Positions 46,704 to 58,400 of a DNA stretch of 64,000 bases are shown one piece after another. How positions within the stretch are numbered: position 1 is the stretch's first letter; every line of letters starts with the position of its first letter. Location: positions 186,001-250,000 of the forward strand of contig CAJNDS010002784.1 in assembly GCA_905221605.1 (NCBI GenBank). Direction: 5' to 3'. The position numbers were made by a program, and so were the translations under genes. The notes beneath the pieces were generated by a model. It had not been told where the DNA came from. It saw only the letters and a program-made list of their open reading frames with translations, and made no database searches. This DNA comes from Symbiodinium natans (Eukaryota; Sar; Dinophyceae; Suessiales; Symbiodiniaceae).

Positions 46704-49344
46704 ATGGTCGGAAAAGGTTGGCTGTTGATTTCTTCCTGGCTGCAGACTGATGCTCTGTCGCTGTCTGAAAGGACTGTCCCGATGGACAGCCGTGCGATGC
46801 CCCTTCTGGCTCTTGGTCCAGGGAACCTGGCGAAGTCTAAGTTTGCCAGCTATGATAGCTTGCCGGTTTTCTTGCGATCGGGTGGACGCCACGTGGTTGT
46901 GAGGAGTAGCAGCGTGCACCAGGAGCTTGAGAAAATCGCCACGCTTGTGGCCGGGGCGCCGCTTGCGTGGTCGGATCTATTCGTATCTGCACAAATCGAT
47001 CCGGGAGACTTGAGCTATGATGGCACCTTCATGGCAGTGAGCCGGATGCTGCAAGTGCTTGGTGCGCCGCGCATCAACTTGATCCTCGTAAGCTCTGGGC
47101 GGTCGACAGCAAGCTCAATGGATCCACCTTGTGCTCACAGTGATTTTGGCTGGGAGCTTTGTGTTAAGAGCAGCCTCGCTGCCGCAGAACACTTGCAGCG
47201 CAGCGGCAAAGTTGGAGCCATCGGTGCTCGTGACTGGACTGTCCACTTGCTGCAGAGGTTATGGCCGATGCTACATGCGCCTTTGGCCGCCATGGAGCTC
47301 ACCTTTGACACGATTGGAAACAGCCATCTCGCAACACTGAATTTCTGTCTCATGAGAGGCATCCAGGCCGGGATGGAAAGCAAAACCGAGGAAGGCATTC
47401 GAGCACTCAGTTTTTTCAGGGTGTTGCAGGCTGATGCAGGGTGTCAGGTTGAAGCATCGGGTTGCACGTTGTTGTCGAAATCTGTTTTCGTCATTTCACT
47501 TCGAACACTTCTAGTCGCCCAAAAACACAGTCGGAATACAGTAGCACACAGGGCTGCAGCATGTGCCAGCTGCGGGATACAACGAGGTCATCATGACCGG
47601 CTTCATAGAGCAGCCCGGTCGCCTGGTTTTGCCAATGTTCCTCGGCAGCGCAACGCACTCGCGTGCATTCGCTGGTCATGCTTCGCAGATCTCAGCCTTT
47701 GCCACCATCGGTTGGCTGATGTCCAAAGATGCCGCTGCTGTCATGCCGGGTGATTGGCTTGACTCTGAACGTATTTCAGCCGTAGAGTCGCTTGACGCGG
47801 AGCCTCTTGTGGAAGGACACCTGCTGGAATATTTCAATTCTCATTTCTGGCTTGGTCAGAACTCTGCTGTGCACGAGGTGGTCTTTGAACTTGGGGCGGC
47901 TTGCCCAACGGAGCTGACGGTCCTAAATGCTGCGGAATGCATGCTAGCCATGCAGGAGTTGGAGAGGCCGGATGGGGTTTCGACAACTGCCGAAGGCGCC
48001 CGCGGCTGCTCTTTGTACTTTGGAACTGACTGCTTCTCCCTTGACTGCGCCGTGGCACACTTCCGAGCGGAGGCAGCTGGTGATGATGGTGCCTTGACAA
48101 AGGGTCATCCGCGAGCCGTGCCTGTATGCCAGGTCGATGGGTCCAAGCTCCCGCAACAGGGTAGGACGCTGTTCCTGAGCATGTGTATGGGAGTGGAGTA
48201 CTTCGACAAGTTTTGCGCTCCGTTTCTTGCATCATACCGCATGGTGTACGGAGGCCTCCCGAAGGGCTGGCACGCCATGAGAGTATGGACAGTTGGGGTT
48301 GAGGCCTCTCAGCTCCAGCATGCGAAGGATTTGTTCTCCTCAGCAGGGGTGGAGTTTGAAGAAAGCAGCTTTGAAGAGTTGCACCGACGATTTGCAGAGG
48401 AGCATGGAAGTTTAGGCGTTGACTACTTGAGCGAGGACATGGGCTCAATGGGCCCATCTGGCATTGACGGGCGTACGGGTTGTTTTGAGTGCCGGGACTC
48501 TCACTGCAACTGTGATCCAGGGGTGCACGATGAAAAGGTTGTGTTCAACAACATTTACTTCCTGCAATGGGTCGCTGCCCAGTTTGAGGCAACACGAAAC
48601 TCAGACTTCCAGTACATGGTCTTCATTGACTCAGACATGCTGTTTGTGCAAGACCTGGGCAGGTTCCTGCCACGAAGCCCAGATAGCACAGACTGGGAAT
48701 ATGCCTTCACGGTATATGATAGGCATCACGAAGTCCCGTGGGGTAGCAACGAGGACGTGGCGAAGACCAGGAATGGATTCGTCCGCATCAACGCCGGAGT
48801 TCAGCTGTTCAGGTACACGCGAGGGGTCAGCTTGTATCTGGCAAACCTCTTGAAGATTACACGCATCTTCATGCACTATGGAGAGACGAAGCAGCTTCCT
48901 GACGAAACTTGGTTCGTAGAGGAGTTCAAGGGACTCAGTCAGGCCGCCATCGCCTGGTTCATCGGTTCATCGAACCTGCTCTTCGAGGATTGTTTGGTGT
49001 GCTCACGGACAATCAGTTTCGACAGCGTGTCAGCTGGCGAGCCGTTCTCCCTAAAGGCCCAAGGCTTGCCTGCCCGGTTTCTGAACCAGGCAGAATCTCT
49101 TGGGGACGGTTTAAGCCTAAGTGGAGACACGCACATGGTACATCTCAAAGGACTTTGGTGGCGCGTCCTCATCCTGAATGCAACTGCACATTCCACAGCT
49201 ACACGCTGTCTTGTTTGGAACGCTGCCGCATACGAGCTCTGGAAATCTCTTTACCTGGCTTGGCGGCCGGAGACTGTGATCCGTACAAGCGTCCATCATG
49301 GGGAACACTGCCCAGACCTATCCTTGCTGGCAGCGTTTGCGTAA
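46704..49344 (+). CDS. AKR-like pseudoenzyme domain plus GT-A glycosyltransferase
   Basis: Two long exons, with an intron between roughly 47420 and 47555. The likely start is ATG 46782 (MDSRAMPLLALGPGNL), in frame with an upstream GTG/ATG region from 46704. Residues 1 to about 210 follow the aldo/keto-reductase fold: MPLLALGPGN, DLFVSAQIDP, LGAPRINLILVSSG, GKVGAIGARDW. The four catalytic positions are all replaced: Asp and Tyr by Val in RHVVVRSSSVHQE, Lys by Gln in FVSAQI and His by Ser in LILVSS. Exon 2 runs to TAA at 49342-49344 and holds a nucleotide-sugar transferase domain. Its pieces are YMVFIDSDMLFVQDL (DxD at 48628-48636), RINAGVQLFRY, LPDETWFVEEF and MVHLKGLWWRV, in the order of GT8-like GT-A enzymes, preceded by a Cys-rich FECRDSHCNC stretch. 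Donor sugar and acceptor are unknown. A Golgi or ER role is inferred from the fold only. Whether AKR-like and GT parts form one chain depends on the intron placement. Confidence 0.7.
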
Positions 49345-49860
49345 AGAAAATGCCCCGAACAAATGGACAATGCTGTCGCGCAGCGTGCAAGGCCTTGCAG
49401 AGGTTCACGTTCTGCTTCAGGCTGGGCGGCTCAACCCGGAGTTTGTAATGTTACTCTGCCCGGATGTTCCTGGTTTTGAGCGCGTTGCTTTCTGTGCCTG
49501 GCTTTGCCATTGTGGCCATGGTGGGGAGTGGCTGGGGGACACGCCAGCTTTTGGGCGCACGTGGTGATGACTCCGATGGAAGAGCAGGGACGACCGCCAG
49601 GACCAGCAATGACTGAGATGGCCCACGCAAGATGAGAGGATCTTTTCTCAGACTCATCCCAACAGTGAGTGGAAGCCAGTGAGTGCCGATGTTCGGGAGT
49701 TTCGCCGCAGCCATGCTGTGCTGCCTGTTGGACCCCTGACGCGTTGAGTTTTGAACGTTTCTGAAGTCTCGGGAGATGGCCTCCGGCTTCCAGGGGAGCA
49801 AAATGGAACAAGGCAAAGGCAATCCATGCAAAAGCATGAAAAAGTGCTGAGGCCAGGGAC
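49345..49860. other. Rest of P4H central intron, no gene seen
   Basis: Between the glycosyltransferase stop and the next P4H exon, only short shadow frames are present. Confidence 0.5.
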
Positions 49861-49864
49861 CCAG

Positions 49865-51357
49865 ACTAGCCACATTTCTGATCTACCTGAATGCTGTGCA
49901 AGGCCAGGGGGGGGGCAGTTCGCCAGCACGCCGTCACAGTTCAGCTGCTCTCCAAGTGCAGGTGGTGGCGCAACGACCTTCGTGCAGCAGGACCTCAGCA
50001 TACAGCCAGAACCAGGCTGCAGCTTCCGGGAGTGCGGAGTGAAGCGCAGAGGACAACGCAAACAGCAACAGCAAGAAACAAGCACCATTTCAAATTCACC
50101 TTCCTGTAACTCTTGCGTCTTTGGCCTCTCTGTATTTGTAATTAGGATACTGAGAAGATGGGTTATGTGAGGGTCACAAGGAGATGCCTGTGGCATTCCA
50201 GAGTCTTGTCCAAAGCTCCTATATCTGAGTCAACATCGACGGTCGCGGCCCCATGAACCTCATTGTTCAACTCAAACAAGCTGTCCATAGACATGTTGTG
50301 GTGTTTTTGTTGAGGAAAAAGGGGGTGGGCTTGTAGTGGTTTTTGATTTTCAGTTTTTCAAGCAGCGCTCGGGCGGAAGTTCTAAATGCTAGCGTTGTCC
50401 CTTCAAGTTAAGTCCGAGGTTGATGTTTTTGGGCCTGGTTTTCTTTTCTGAAGGTCTGGGTTTAGGTAAACGCGGAGTCAAGGTTTGAACCCAAGGCAGC
50501 AAGGAACCCCAGTAAAAAGTGTTCTGATGCTCTTGCAGGTTCTTCAAGTCGGTCATGATTCCTCACGATTGCAAGCAGGTCTGTTTGAAAGTAAGCTGGG
50601 ATGTGATTATGCTTGACGCCTAGCCCCGTAGACTAAACCCCACGTGTACTTTGTATCGGTCCGCGAAGGAAGCTCAAGGTATCGAGTCTGTATCGTCCCA
50701 AAGACTCAAGGTATCAAGTCTGTCTGGAACCATGTGCTTGTCAAAATGGTTACTGATGGTCATAACTGTCCGCCATGTGTTAAGTTGCGGATGTATGCTT
50801 GTGGATACTGATCCTGCACGCGAAGCCGTACGCAGTCCTGCTTTTCTACTGCATCTTTTTGGGGTGCAATTCCGGAGTTGTGCTTCAACAACGATGTCGC
50901 TTGAAATCTCTTGCTGGCTCCGAAAAAAGCCCGTGGCTGCTGAAGCGACATCGTTTATTGGGGTGCAATTCCGAAACCTGTGCCTCACAAACGGCATCGT
51001 TTTAAATCTCTTGTCCCCCCACCAGAAGACCAGAAGTCAATCTGGAGTGTCCCCCCACCAGAAGACCAGAAGTTCATCTGGAGTATTTTGTTTTTGTTTG
51101 ATCTGTTCTTGTTGTGGCTTGAGTGTCCTCTTGCAGCTTCCAGCCAGAAACCATAGCAGTGCTTTGTAAGCATGTGCGAGCATCTGAAATCAACTATATT
51201 TACAGAGGACGTGACATGTGGTAGTACCATTGACGCATGTGCGAGGTGCTGCAGTTTTCTGGTACAATCTCCGTCCGCGCGGCGAGGGTGATGAGCTTGT
51301 TCGTCATGGCGCTTGCCCTGTCACAGAGGGTGAAAAACTCATTGTTACGCGGTGGAG
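49865..51357 (+). CDS. Prolyl 4-hydroxylase, C-terminal exons
   Basis: Continuation of the P4H begun at 45731. Exons: 49865 to about 49902 (LATFLIYLNAVQ, the strand that follows the HxD half), 49962-50015 (GGATTFVQQDLSIQPEP) and 51246 to about 51357 (GAAVFWYNLRPRGEGDELVR, HGACPVTEGEKLIVTRW). The last carries the second iron histidine (RHGACP) and the 2-oxoglutarate-binding lysine (GEKLI). The chain joins in frame across GC donors at 49903 and 50016. With the upstream exons it makes a complete catalytic domain with H-x-D, H and K all present, so the enzyme looks active. No signal peptide is found because the 5' end is unknown. The true stop is unclear; the last frame stays open to 51451. Confidence 0.8.
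50020..50640. other. P4H intron, no other gene seen
   Basis: Part of the intron between the P4H exons ending at 50015 and beginning at 51246. No exon is recognised. Confidence 0.5.
50860..51090. repeat. Two nested direct repeats in a P4H intron
   Basis: A unit of about 58 bases starting GGGGTGCAATTCCG occurs at about 50862-50920 and again at 50960-51018, sharing GGTGCAATTCCG, TGTGC and AATCTCTTG blocks. Immediately after, a 38-base unit (CCCCCCACCAGAAGACCAGAAG plus ATCTGGAGT; longest exact core CCACCAGAAGACCAGAAGT) is duplicated in tandem at 51015-51086. Confidence 0.85.
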
Positions 51358-51399
51358 CTTTGGTTGCATTGGCTTGCTGCTGGGCCATGCGATGTCAGC

Positions 51400-51948
51400 T
51401 GCAGGGTCATCTTGGAAGTTGCACAGGCCTTTGTGCCAACTGTTAGTCTGAGAATGGCCCGCAACTGCGAAGAGGTCTCGATAAGCACGTAAGCTTTGAT
51501 GGGGGGGGTTTTGTCTCAATAGTGCCACTGACACCACATAAGATCACCCTCAAGTCCAGAGTGCTTTGCACCGAGGATCCATGCAGCCGGCAATGCGCAC
51601 GTCTTTGATGCATCTAGCGGCATGCCCAGGAGCTCTTCGCATCGGATCTGTAGTTGAGAGCTTTGACTGGGCTTTGGGATCATGGCAAAGCCTTCCTGCT
51701 GAAGACTTTCGATCGAGGATTTCGCGTTCATCGGAGTCGCAGCCAGCATCTCAGATATCATCAGATATCAGATTTTTGCATGGACGGGCTCGTGAGCTGC
51801 TGAGCGGAGCAGGATATCGCACTGCAGAATGGGTTGGTGAATGCACTCTCTGAAACCCGCTCGCATCTTCTCACACGCCAGCCTGTAGTTTGCTTTCTGT
51901 AGCTCCAGCCTCACCGGCGTGTGTAGAGAATTTTCGCCGCTGAGACTC
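51400..51948. other. Spacer between P4H and NRPS-like gene; minus-strand open frame
   Basis: A minus-strand frame 51761-51516 reads SIESLQQEGFAMIPKPSQSS and ends MWCQWHY plus a stop, with good protein character. It could be a terminal exon of a divergent gene. The + strand is also open over part of it (51566-51853). Neither is assigned. Confidence 0.3.
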
Positions 51949-54900
51949 ATGGCGCTAGAGGACATGGCACCGACTCTTGAGGAGCTGGCGCTCACTACCG
52001 TTGATGGCCATCAATGCATGCCGGGCGTAGAGACCAACCTCGGTGAGCTGTTGACTACCGCTGCTTTGGCAAAGCCCGACAGCGTGTGCTTGGAGACGCA
52101 GGATGGATGCTTCACCTTCTTGCAGGCTCGGGTTCAGGGCCTGTTCAGGACCTTCCGGAGATGTGCTTCGTCTGCTATGTGCCTATGCAGTGCAGTGCTT
52201 GTGAGGTGGCCCAGATGACGGATGCCATCCGCAAGGTCTTACGAAAAGCCTTGCAAAGCCTGGAGCTACCGACCCAGACAGACCCGAACTCACCGGACGC
52301 ACACAGGCGGCGTGCTGACGAGCACGTGGTGTGGGGCTTAGTGGGAGATGTAAGTCATGCAAGAGTCTTCAGAGCTCTAAAAGCCCTAAACGTCCGAAAT
52401 GCTCTGAAGACTCTGACTCTGAACCTGCAGGCCATCGCTCATGATTAGCTTCCATAGACATGCGCAGACATGCACAAGCTGCGTACTCGATGCGCCCGCG
52501 ATTCTACCATGTTCCCCGAGGTCACCATCGTACTTGAGCGAGGGATTCAGAGCATCGCGGCGGTGCACGCCGTCATGCTGGAGGGCTGTGCCTACAATGC
52601 CTTCGACATCGGTGAGCCCGCGGAGACCCCAGCAATGCAGAAGACACAGGGAACCCGAACCCTATTGCAGCAGTTTGTTGGATGCCAGGCGGCGACAGTA
52701 GGGGGAGCATTTTTGCAGTTGTAAGTTGACAGGCTGCGTGTGCTGAGGTCGAGAAGCTCCGAAGCTGGGTCGAGGTGTCGCAGCCGCCTCTCATGATTTC
52801 CTCCAACGCCGTCCTGCGGCGATTGAACATCACCGATGTGGCAGCAACGCTTGGCGAGTTTCCTCGGATGGTGCTGGATGTGGATCTGGCCCTTAGCAAG
52901 GCCAGCAGCACGGCGCTCCCGCTGCGACCAGCCCATGCGCCAGAAGACCACGACAGGCCCAGGAAAGGGAGATGGGGCAGGGGTTGCAGATGTTGCAGAT
53001 GGGGTAGAACGGGTAGGATGGGGTAGGATGGGGCAGATGTGGCAGATGACGGTGATGGGATGTGGTGGGGAGTCCATGCTGCATCATGCTGCCATCTCCT
53101 GTGAAATCACTAACCTGCATCAGGCTGGCGTATCTCATCTTCACCAGCGGCTCCACGGGAAAACCAAAGGCAGTCATGATCCGACACAAGTCCGCGCTGA
53201 ACGTCGTCCGCATCTGGGGCCGGTACGTGGGCCTGACTGCCGGCGATCGGTTCGCGCAGGTTGCCTCGATGTCTTGGGATGTCCACGTCATCGAGGCCTT
53301 GGAAAAGCAAAAGCTGCATCCCCAACATTCCCCAACACGCCCCAACGGTCTGGACATAAAGTTCCTAAAGCCATGAAACCCCAAACGCCCAAACGCCGCA
53401 CCTTGGTGAATCTTCTGGCAACCCTGGACATCTCCAGGTGTACGGGACCATGGCCGCCCGAGCTACCAGCGTGACGTGCCCCGACATGACGCCCGACAGA
53501 AGAGTTTGAGGATGCAGGTAGGATGTGCATGTATGCGAGTGTCACGCGATCACGAGATGAGTGGCAGTGCAAGAGCCCACCTTCCAAGGATAAAGAAGTC
53601 GGGGCCGGACATGCAGGTATGGCTGAAGGAGAAGCACATCTCCGGAATGAGCGTCGTTCCTTCGCACTTGCGGACCATGTCGGGTGGAGGAGCTCCACTT
53701 CATATGAGCTCATCTACCCTCAGGTCCTCATCTAATGCGACCTTCTGCAACGCTGTGAGGTGCACATGGTAGCACATGCCCTCGCGCATAGGCCCCAGGG
53801 TACTGCCAACAAGGTTTCAGAACATCTAAGATGACCTCAGATCTCATCCAAGCATGCCAATGCTGGGGGCCTAGCAGATGCTCCCCGCTTCCAGGAGCCG
53901 ATGTGTCGCGAACACCGGCGGGGCTGCCTCACCTCCGCATCCTCGACGTGGGGGGTGAGGCCCTGGGCGCAGATGTTGTGGATACCTGGGCTCCAGGCCA
54001 GGTCGCCCCGCGACAACGTGAATGAACGGTGTTGTGCTCAAGCTTTTGGTTTGGTGGTTAAAGCATGATAAAACATAGAACGTGAGACCAGGTCGCCGAC
54101 TCTTCAACAGCTACGGGCCCTCGGAGATCTCCGTGGTCTGCACCGGCGGCTACGTGCAAAGCGGTGATGCCATCACCATAGGCGCCCAATTGCCGACGTA
54201 CGACTGCTACATCTTGGACCCGGACACCATGGAGGCCCAGCGCCAGCGAGCACTGAGCAGAGAGCGCCTGCCCTTGCTCTGGCCCCTGCCCTTGCTCTGC
54301 CTTCTGCAGAGATGCGATTTCGTTCTGTTGCAGGCTAGGCCTGGTCTCTTTGTGAAACCAGGTGAAGGCTGACGGCGAGCGAGGCGTCCTCTTCGTAGGG
54401 GGCATTGGCCTGGCACGAGGATACCTGGAAGAGGAAGAGAAAACGAAGCAGAAGTTCCTTGAGCTGCCCGGTCTCGGCCGTGCCCCTCGTCCTCTGTGCA
54501 CTGGGTTTTTTTGGGTACAGCTTCGCTTTGGCACAGCCTGCGTCATCTGATTTCGTGATTTTGCAGCTGAGGTCTACAACACCGGTGACTTGGCCTCGCG
54601 TGCTGCGGATGGCCGCATCCACTACCACGGCCGGGTGGACTGGCAGGTCAAGGTGCGCGGCATCCGCATTGAGCTGGAAGCCCTGGAACAGGCCCGGAGC
54701 TGCTTCTCCAGGGAAGTTTAGCTTAGCCACAGCTCCTTGGGTGTTTGGAGTGGAAGGGGGCGTCTCACTTTGATCCCAAGTGGCAGGCGGTAGGCTGTCA
54801 CTGGACGTGCGTGCACTGTCGGTAGTAGTTTCCCCCCCATCAAACCGGGTCCACGAATCTGATCTTGGCCAGCCCAAAGTTCGGGGAGGGCTTCCTGGGC

Positions 54901-55440
54901 TGGATCGCATCCTCCAGTAAATGTGTTCAGCAGCAGGGACTTCCAATGGGGTCATGGCCCTGCGGATGCCCATCCAGAAAGCCCATGGAAGCCTTGCCTG
55001 CCAGGCAGTCACAGAGCTTCCCACAGTGAAGCACTGTGAGGCCCGCGTCTTGGACGGTGGACAGCGACTGGCCTGGTCCTCGGCGCTGGAGATGGGCCCT
55101 GCGCAACAGATGAATCGCGTAGCGAGATGTTAGAGAGGAACTTGAGATGTTTTGAGTTTTTTTTTGCTGTCTGAGGTTCTGCTCGCCTCGGGTGCACCGG
55201 AGCTTTCGGAAGCAGAGCTGAAGTCCACAGCCGCTGCCTTGGGCCGCGGGTACGTCCTCAGCCAGGCAGAGCCCGTGCCTGTGCGGGGCGGGGATCACGG
55301 GGAGGGCATCATGGGGGTACGTGGGCCAGGTGAAGATTGTGGAGAACGATGCCTGGAAGTTCAACACATCCGGAAAGCTCCTGCGCAACGCCGTACCGTT
55401 GGATGAAGCTGCTGCCGAGGATGCCCCGAAGAAAGATGCC
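51949..55440 (+). other. Adenylation domain 1 (complete)
   Basis: Exons: 51949-52125 ([20 protein letters not shown]), about 52215-52266, 52521-52610 ([20 protein letters not shown]), 52748-52950, 53124-53295 ([18 protein letters not shown], core A3), 53438-53504 ([16 protein letters not shown]), 53617-53693 ([20 protein letters not shown]), 53895-54000 ([20 protein letters not shown]), 54092-54240 ([16 protein letters not shown]5), 54362-54470 ([21 protein letters not shown]6), 54571-54691 ([14 protein letters not shown] and [20 protein letters not shown]7/A8), 55005-55040, 55176 to about 55244, and from 55330 (KFNTSGKLL with the A10 lysine). By hand alignment to GrsA the pocket positions read D, V, I, S, D, G, S, V, V and K. 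The first Asp, which binds an alpha-amino group, is present, so an alpha-amino acid substrate is expected. Confidence 0.85.
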
Positions 55441-58400
55441 TGGGAGACCTTTGTGAAGGAGGGCACCAGTGAGCTTGAGCGGGACATCGCAGCTTGCTTG
55501 GCGCCCCAGCTGAGCCTGGTTGATCCCTGGGATTGCAACTCGCACTTCATGGAGGATTTGGGTGTGGACTCTGGCGGCTTTGGGCGCCTGATCTCCCAGA
55601 TGCGGTCACGTCCAACGCTTCAGCGTGTTGATCTGCAGATGCTGTTCCAGCACCCGACGGTGCGCTCGCTGGCCACGGCGCTGCAAAGCACTTTGAGTGA
55701 GGACTCCGACTCGGAGAGCGTCGACGGGTGCGGGTGCGGTGACGCGAGTCTCCTGGACGCCTTCATGGCCCGCCTGGAAGAGGCTCCTCATGCAGTCTGC
55801 GTGGAGTGTGGCTGCCAAGGCACCAGCTACCACCAACTCTTCAGGTTGGCATGCTCCTATCAGCGGCTCCTGCATCAAGAGCTGAAGCAGAAGCGCCAGG
55901 AGCAGGCGGAGCCGTGTGTGGCCATCTGCCTGGATCTGCCTGAGAGGGTTGCGGCCATGATTGCCGTGGTCAGGGAGGGATGTGCCTTCTGCGTCTTGGA
56001 CCCGCGAAGCGGCGACGCGTCCATGCTCGAGCAGCTCCGCCTTTCCAAGCCCCATGCGCTTTTAGCCAACAGGGCCGAGACGAGCTGGACGTGCCTGGAG
56101 CGGTGCTGCAAACTGGCTTCCGACGTGGCGGGGCCAGCATGCAGTGATTATATAACCATGCTCAACATAAGTCTTTCTCATGCAGCATGCACCACCTCAA
56201 CAAGCAAAGTGAATTGGATCAGTGTTCTTTTAACGTGCGTTTGCTCTTTTGATCAGTCGCCCTGTCGTGTGTGGCTCAGGTGGCGTGTGCCCTTGTGGAT
56301 GTCAGCTCCACCTCCCCTCAGCCGGCGCCGAAGCAACGACGGCGTCGGGGCTCGCAGACATGCGTCGCCTTTGCGGAAGCCGGTACCTTGACGGGAGGAA
56401 TACTGGAACACTGTACGAGGAAAGGGGGGGGGGGGGAAGGCAGAGAGCGGAGAGCTCTTGGGTCGTGGTTTGTTTTAGATGATGTTGCTGTAGATGTCCG
56501 GCCCATCGCCTCGAGCACGTCAGCTGAGGCGGGTTGCAGATGCTGCCGACGTCAGAGGCCTCGCTGAAGCAGGCAGCTGCGGCATGGCAGCAGCAGTTGC
56601 ATCTGGATCCCACAAGCCGCGTGCTATCCTGCCTGAAGCCTGGCAGCGTTGCTGGCTTGTCCGCGGTCTGGAGCTCCCTGGCGGCTGGCTCCACGCTTAT
56701 TGCTCCTGGCGAGCGCGACCAGCTGTTGCAGAAGCTGTGCACCAGCCGTACAACCGTTTTGACATGCGAGGTGGCAGATTTGGAGGCGGCGTGCGACAGC
56801 TGGTCAGCACCATCCGGGCACGGACGGCCAAATCAGTTGTCGGCCGTCTGCTTGCAGGACCGCCGAGTGCTCGTCACAAAGGCTACAGCAGAGCTAAGCA
56901 GCTTTAAGGATTCGGCAACCCCTCCCAGTGTTAGTTTCAGGACATTGTGGAGAGATATCAGGTTCTGTTGGCGGGAGCAGGGGAGGGGGAGGTACTTGCA
57001 TGCTGGTGTTGATCACTGTCTTGCGAGTCAACTTGCTGGGCTAGTAGCGGCTAATAGCGGGCCTTCTGCATGTCGGTTGCTCACTGGGCGCCACGTGCGT
57101 AGTGGCACTAATATGAATGGGCTTCACCATGGAGCCCAAACAATGTGACGATGTGCGGATGGAATGTTTTGCAGTGCAGACGTGGAGCCGTGGAGCTAGC
57201 TGCTAGCTGTCAAGTTGCATGCTTGTGTCCATCTTTGTTGCAATCTCTGTTCTTTCGGCCCACCACCATGTGTGCAGGACCTTGAGGCAGAGGTCCCACA
57301 CCTCGGCTGGGCTCCGAGCCACCTTCGGGTCCTGCGCACGGGCGTGGCCTGGAGCTCCGCAGTTCCCCATGCAGAGGTGGAGTTGCGGCGAGGAGGATCT
57401 GCTGAGAGCACCTCGAGGGGCTGGAGAGCTGCTGGCTCCTCCTTCTCCCTAGCTTCGTCCCTGTCGCTGCCTCAGAAGGGCCACATGTGACATCTTTTGT
57501 GACATCTTATGACATCTTATGACATCTTATGGCATCCTATGATATTTTGAGACACTCCTGTCGTAATATCTTACTCGAGCATCTGCAGTAACTCTTGGCC
57601 AGTTCCTGACTCGTTTCGCACGCGAACGCTCCTGCGTGGTCTTGTGAGCGCTTGCCACAAAGTCGCAGCCAGACACAGCAATGCGGAGCCAAAAACGGAG
57701 CCGCGTGAACCGAGGGCTGGCTACGTCCTGGGCCAAACGCCGGAAGAGAATGGGAACTCCTTCGGACCTAACGCCTGGCCAGTGCTGTGTGCTGCCATTC
57801 AAGGAGCTGCCATTCTAGCCGCCCGGATGCAGCATGTCCGGCATGTCCCGGCCGTCAACCTCCTTGTTTTTGACATGTATTTGAGCCCGTGCCTGTGTCA
57901 CCCAGTACCCATTGAGGCCCAGCCCGTGAGTGTGGCGGCGCGCCTGGTCCTGGCTGAGCGGTTGCTCCTGCCGTTGGCCTTCGTCATGCCCTTGTGGGGC
58001 ACCTTCTTGCTCCTGCTGGGCCTTCTGTTCGTGGAGCAGTTTGTGCGTGTTGCCCTCCTCGCTGCCACCAAGTGGCTGCTTATTGGCCGCTACAAGGAGG
58101 GAGAGCATGACATCTACAGCTTGATGTATCTGCGGCACTGGCTGGTTGAACACCTTGCGAAGGGCACGATCGTGGGCCAGAACGCTCATCAAGGCAGCAA
58201 CATCGCATTCCTTTTCATGCGCAACTTGGCACTCAAGGCGCTCGGGGCGGACGTGTCCCTCTCCTCCGTGATCACAGCCCGCGTCGTGGCTTTCGACTTG
58301 GTGAGCGTCGGGGACTTGGCCACCGTCCACGGACCCCGGCACCTCACTGCGGTGAACTACGGCAGCCGACGTATGGTGTTGAAGCGGGTGAAGGTCGGAG

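Noticed and set aside
47834-48457. A 207-codon minus-strand gene
   Set aside because: It is the reverse-complement shadow of the glycosyltransferase exon.
47563-49344. A stand-alone glycosyltransferase gene starting at the GTG at 47563
   Set aside because: The frame stays open upstream to an AG acceptor near 47550, and the upstream exon ends on the same strand, so an internal exon is more likely.
56302-56742. A 146-codon minus-strand gene
   Set aside because: It overlaps exons of the decayed A domain and has no domain of its own.
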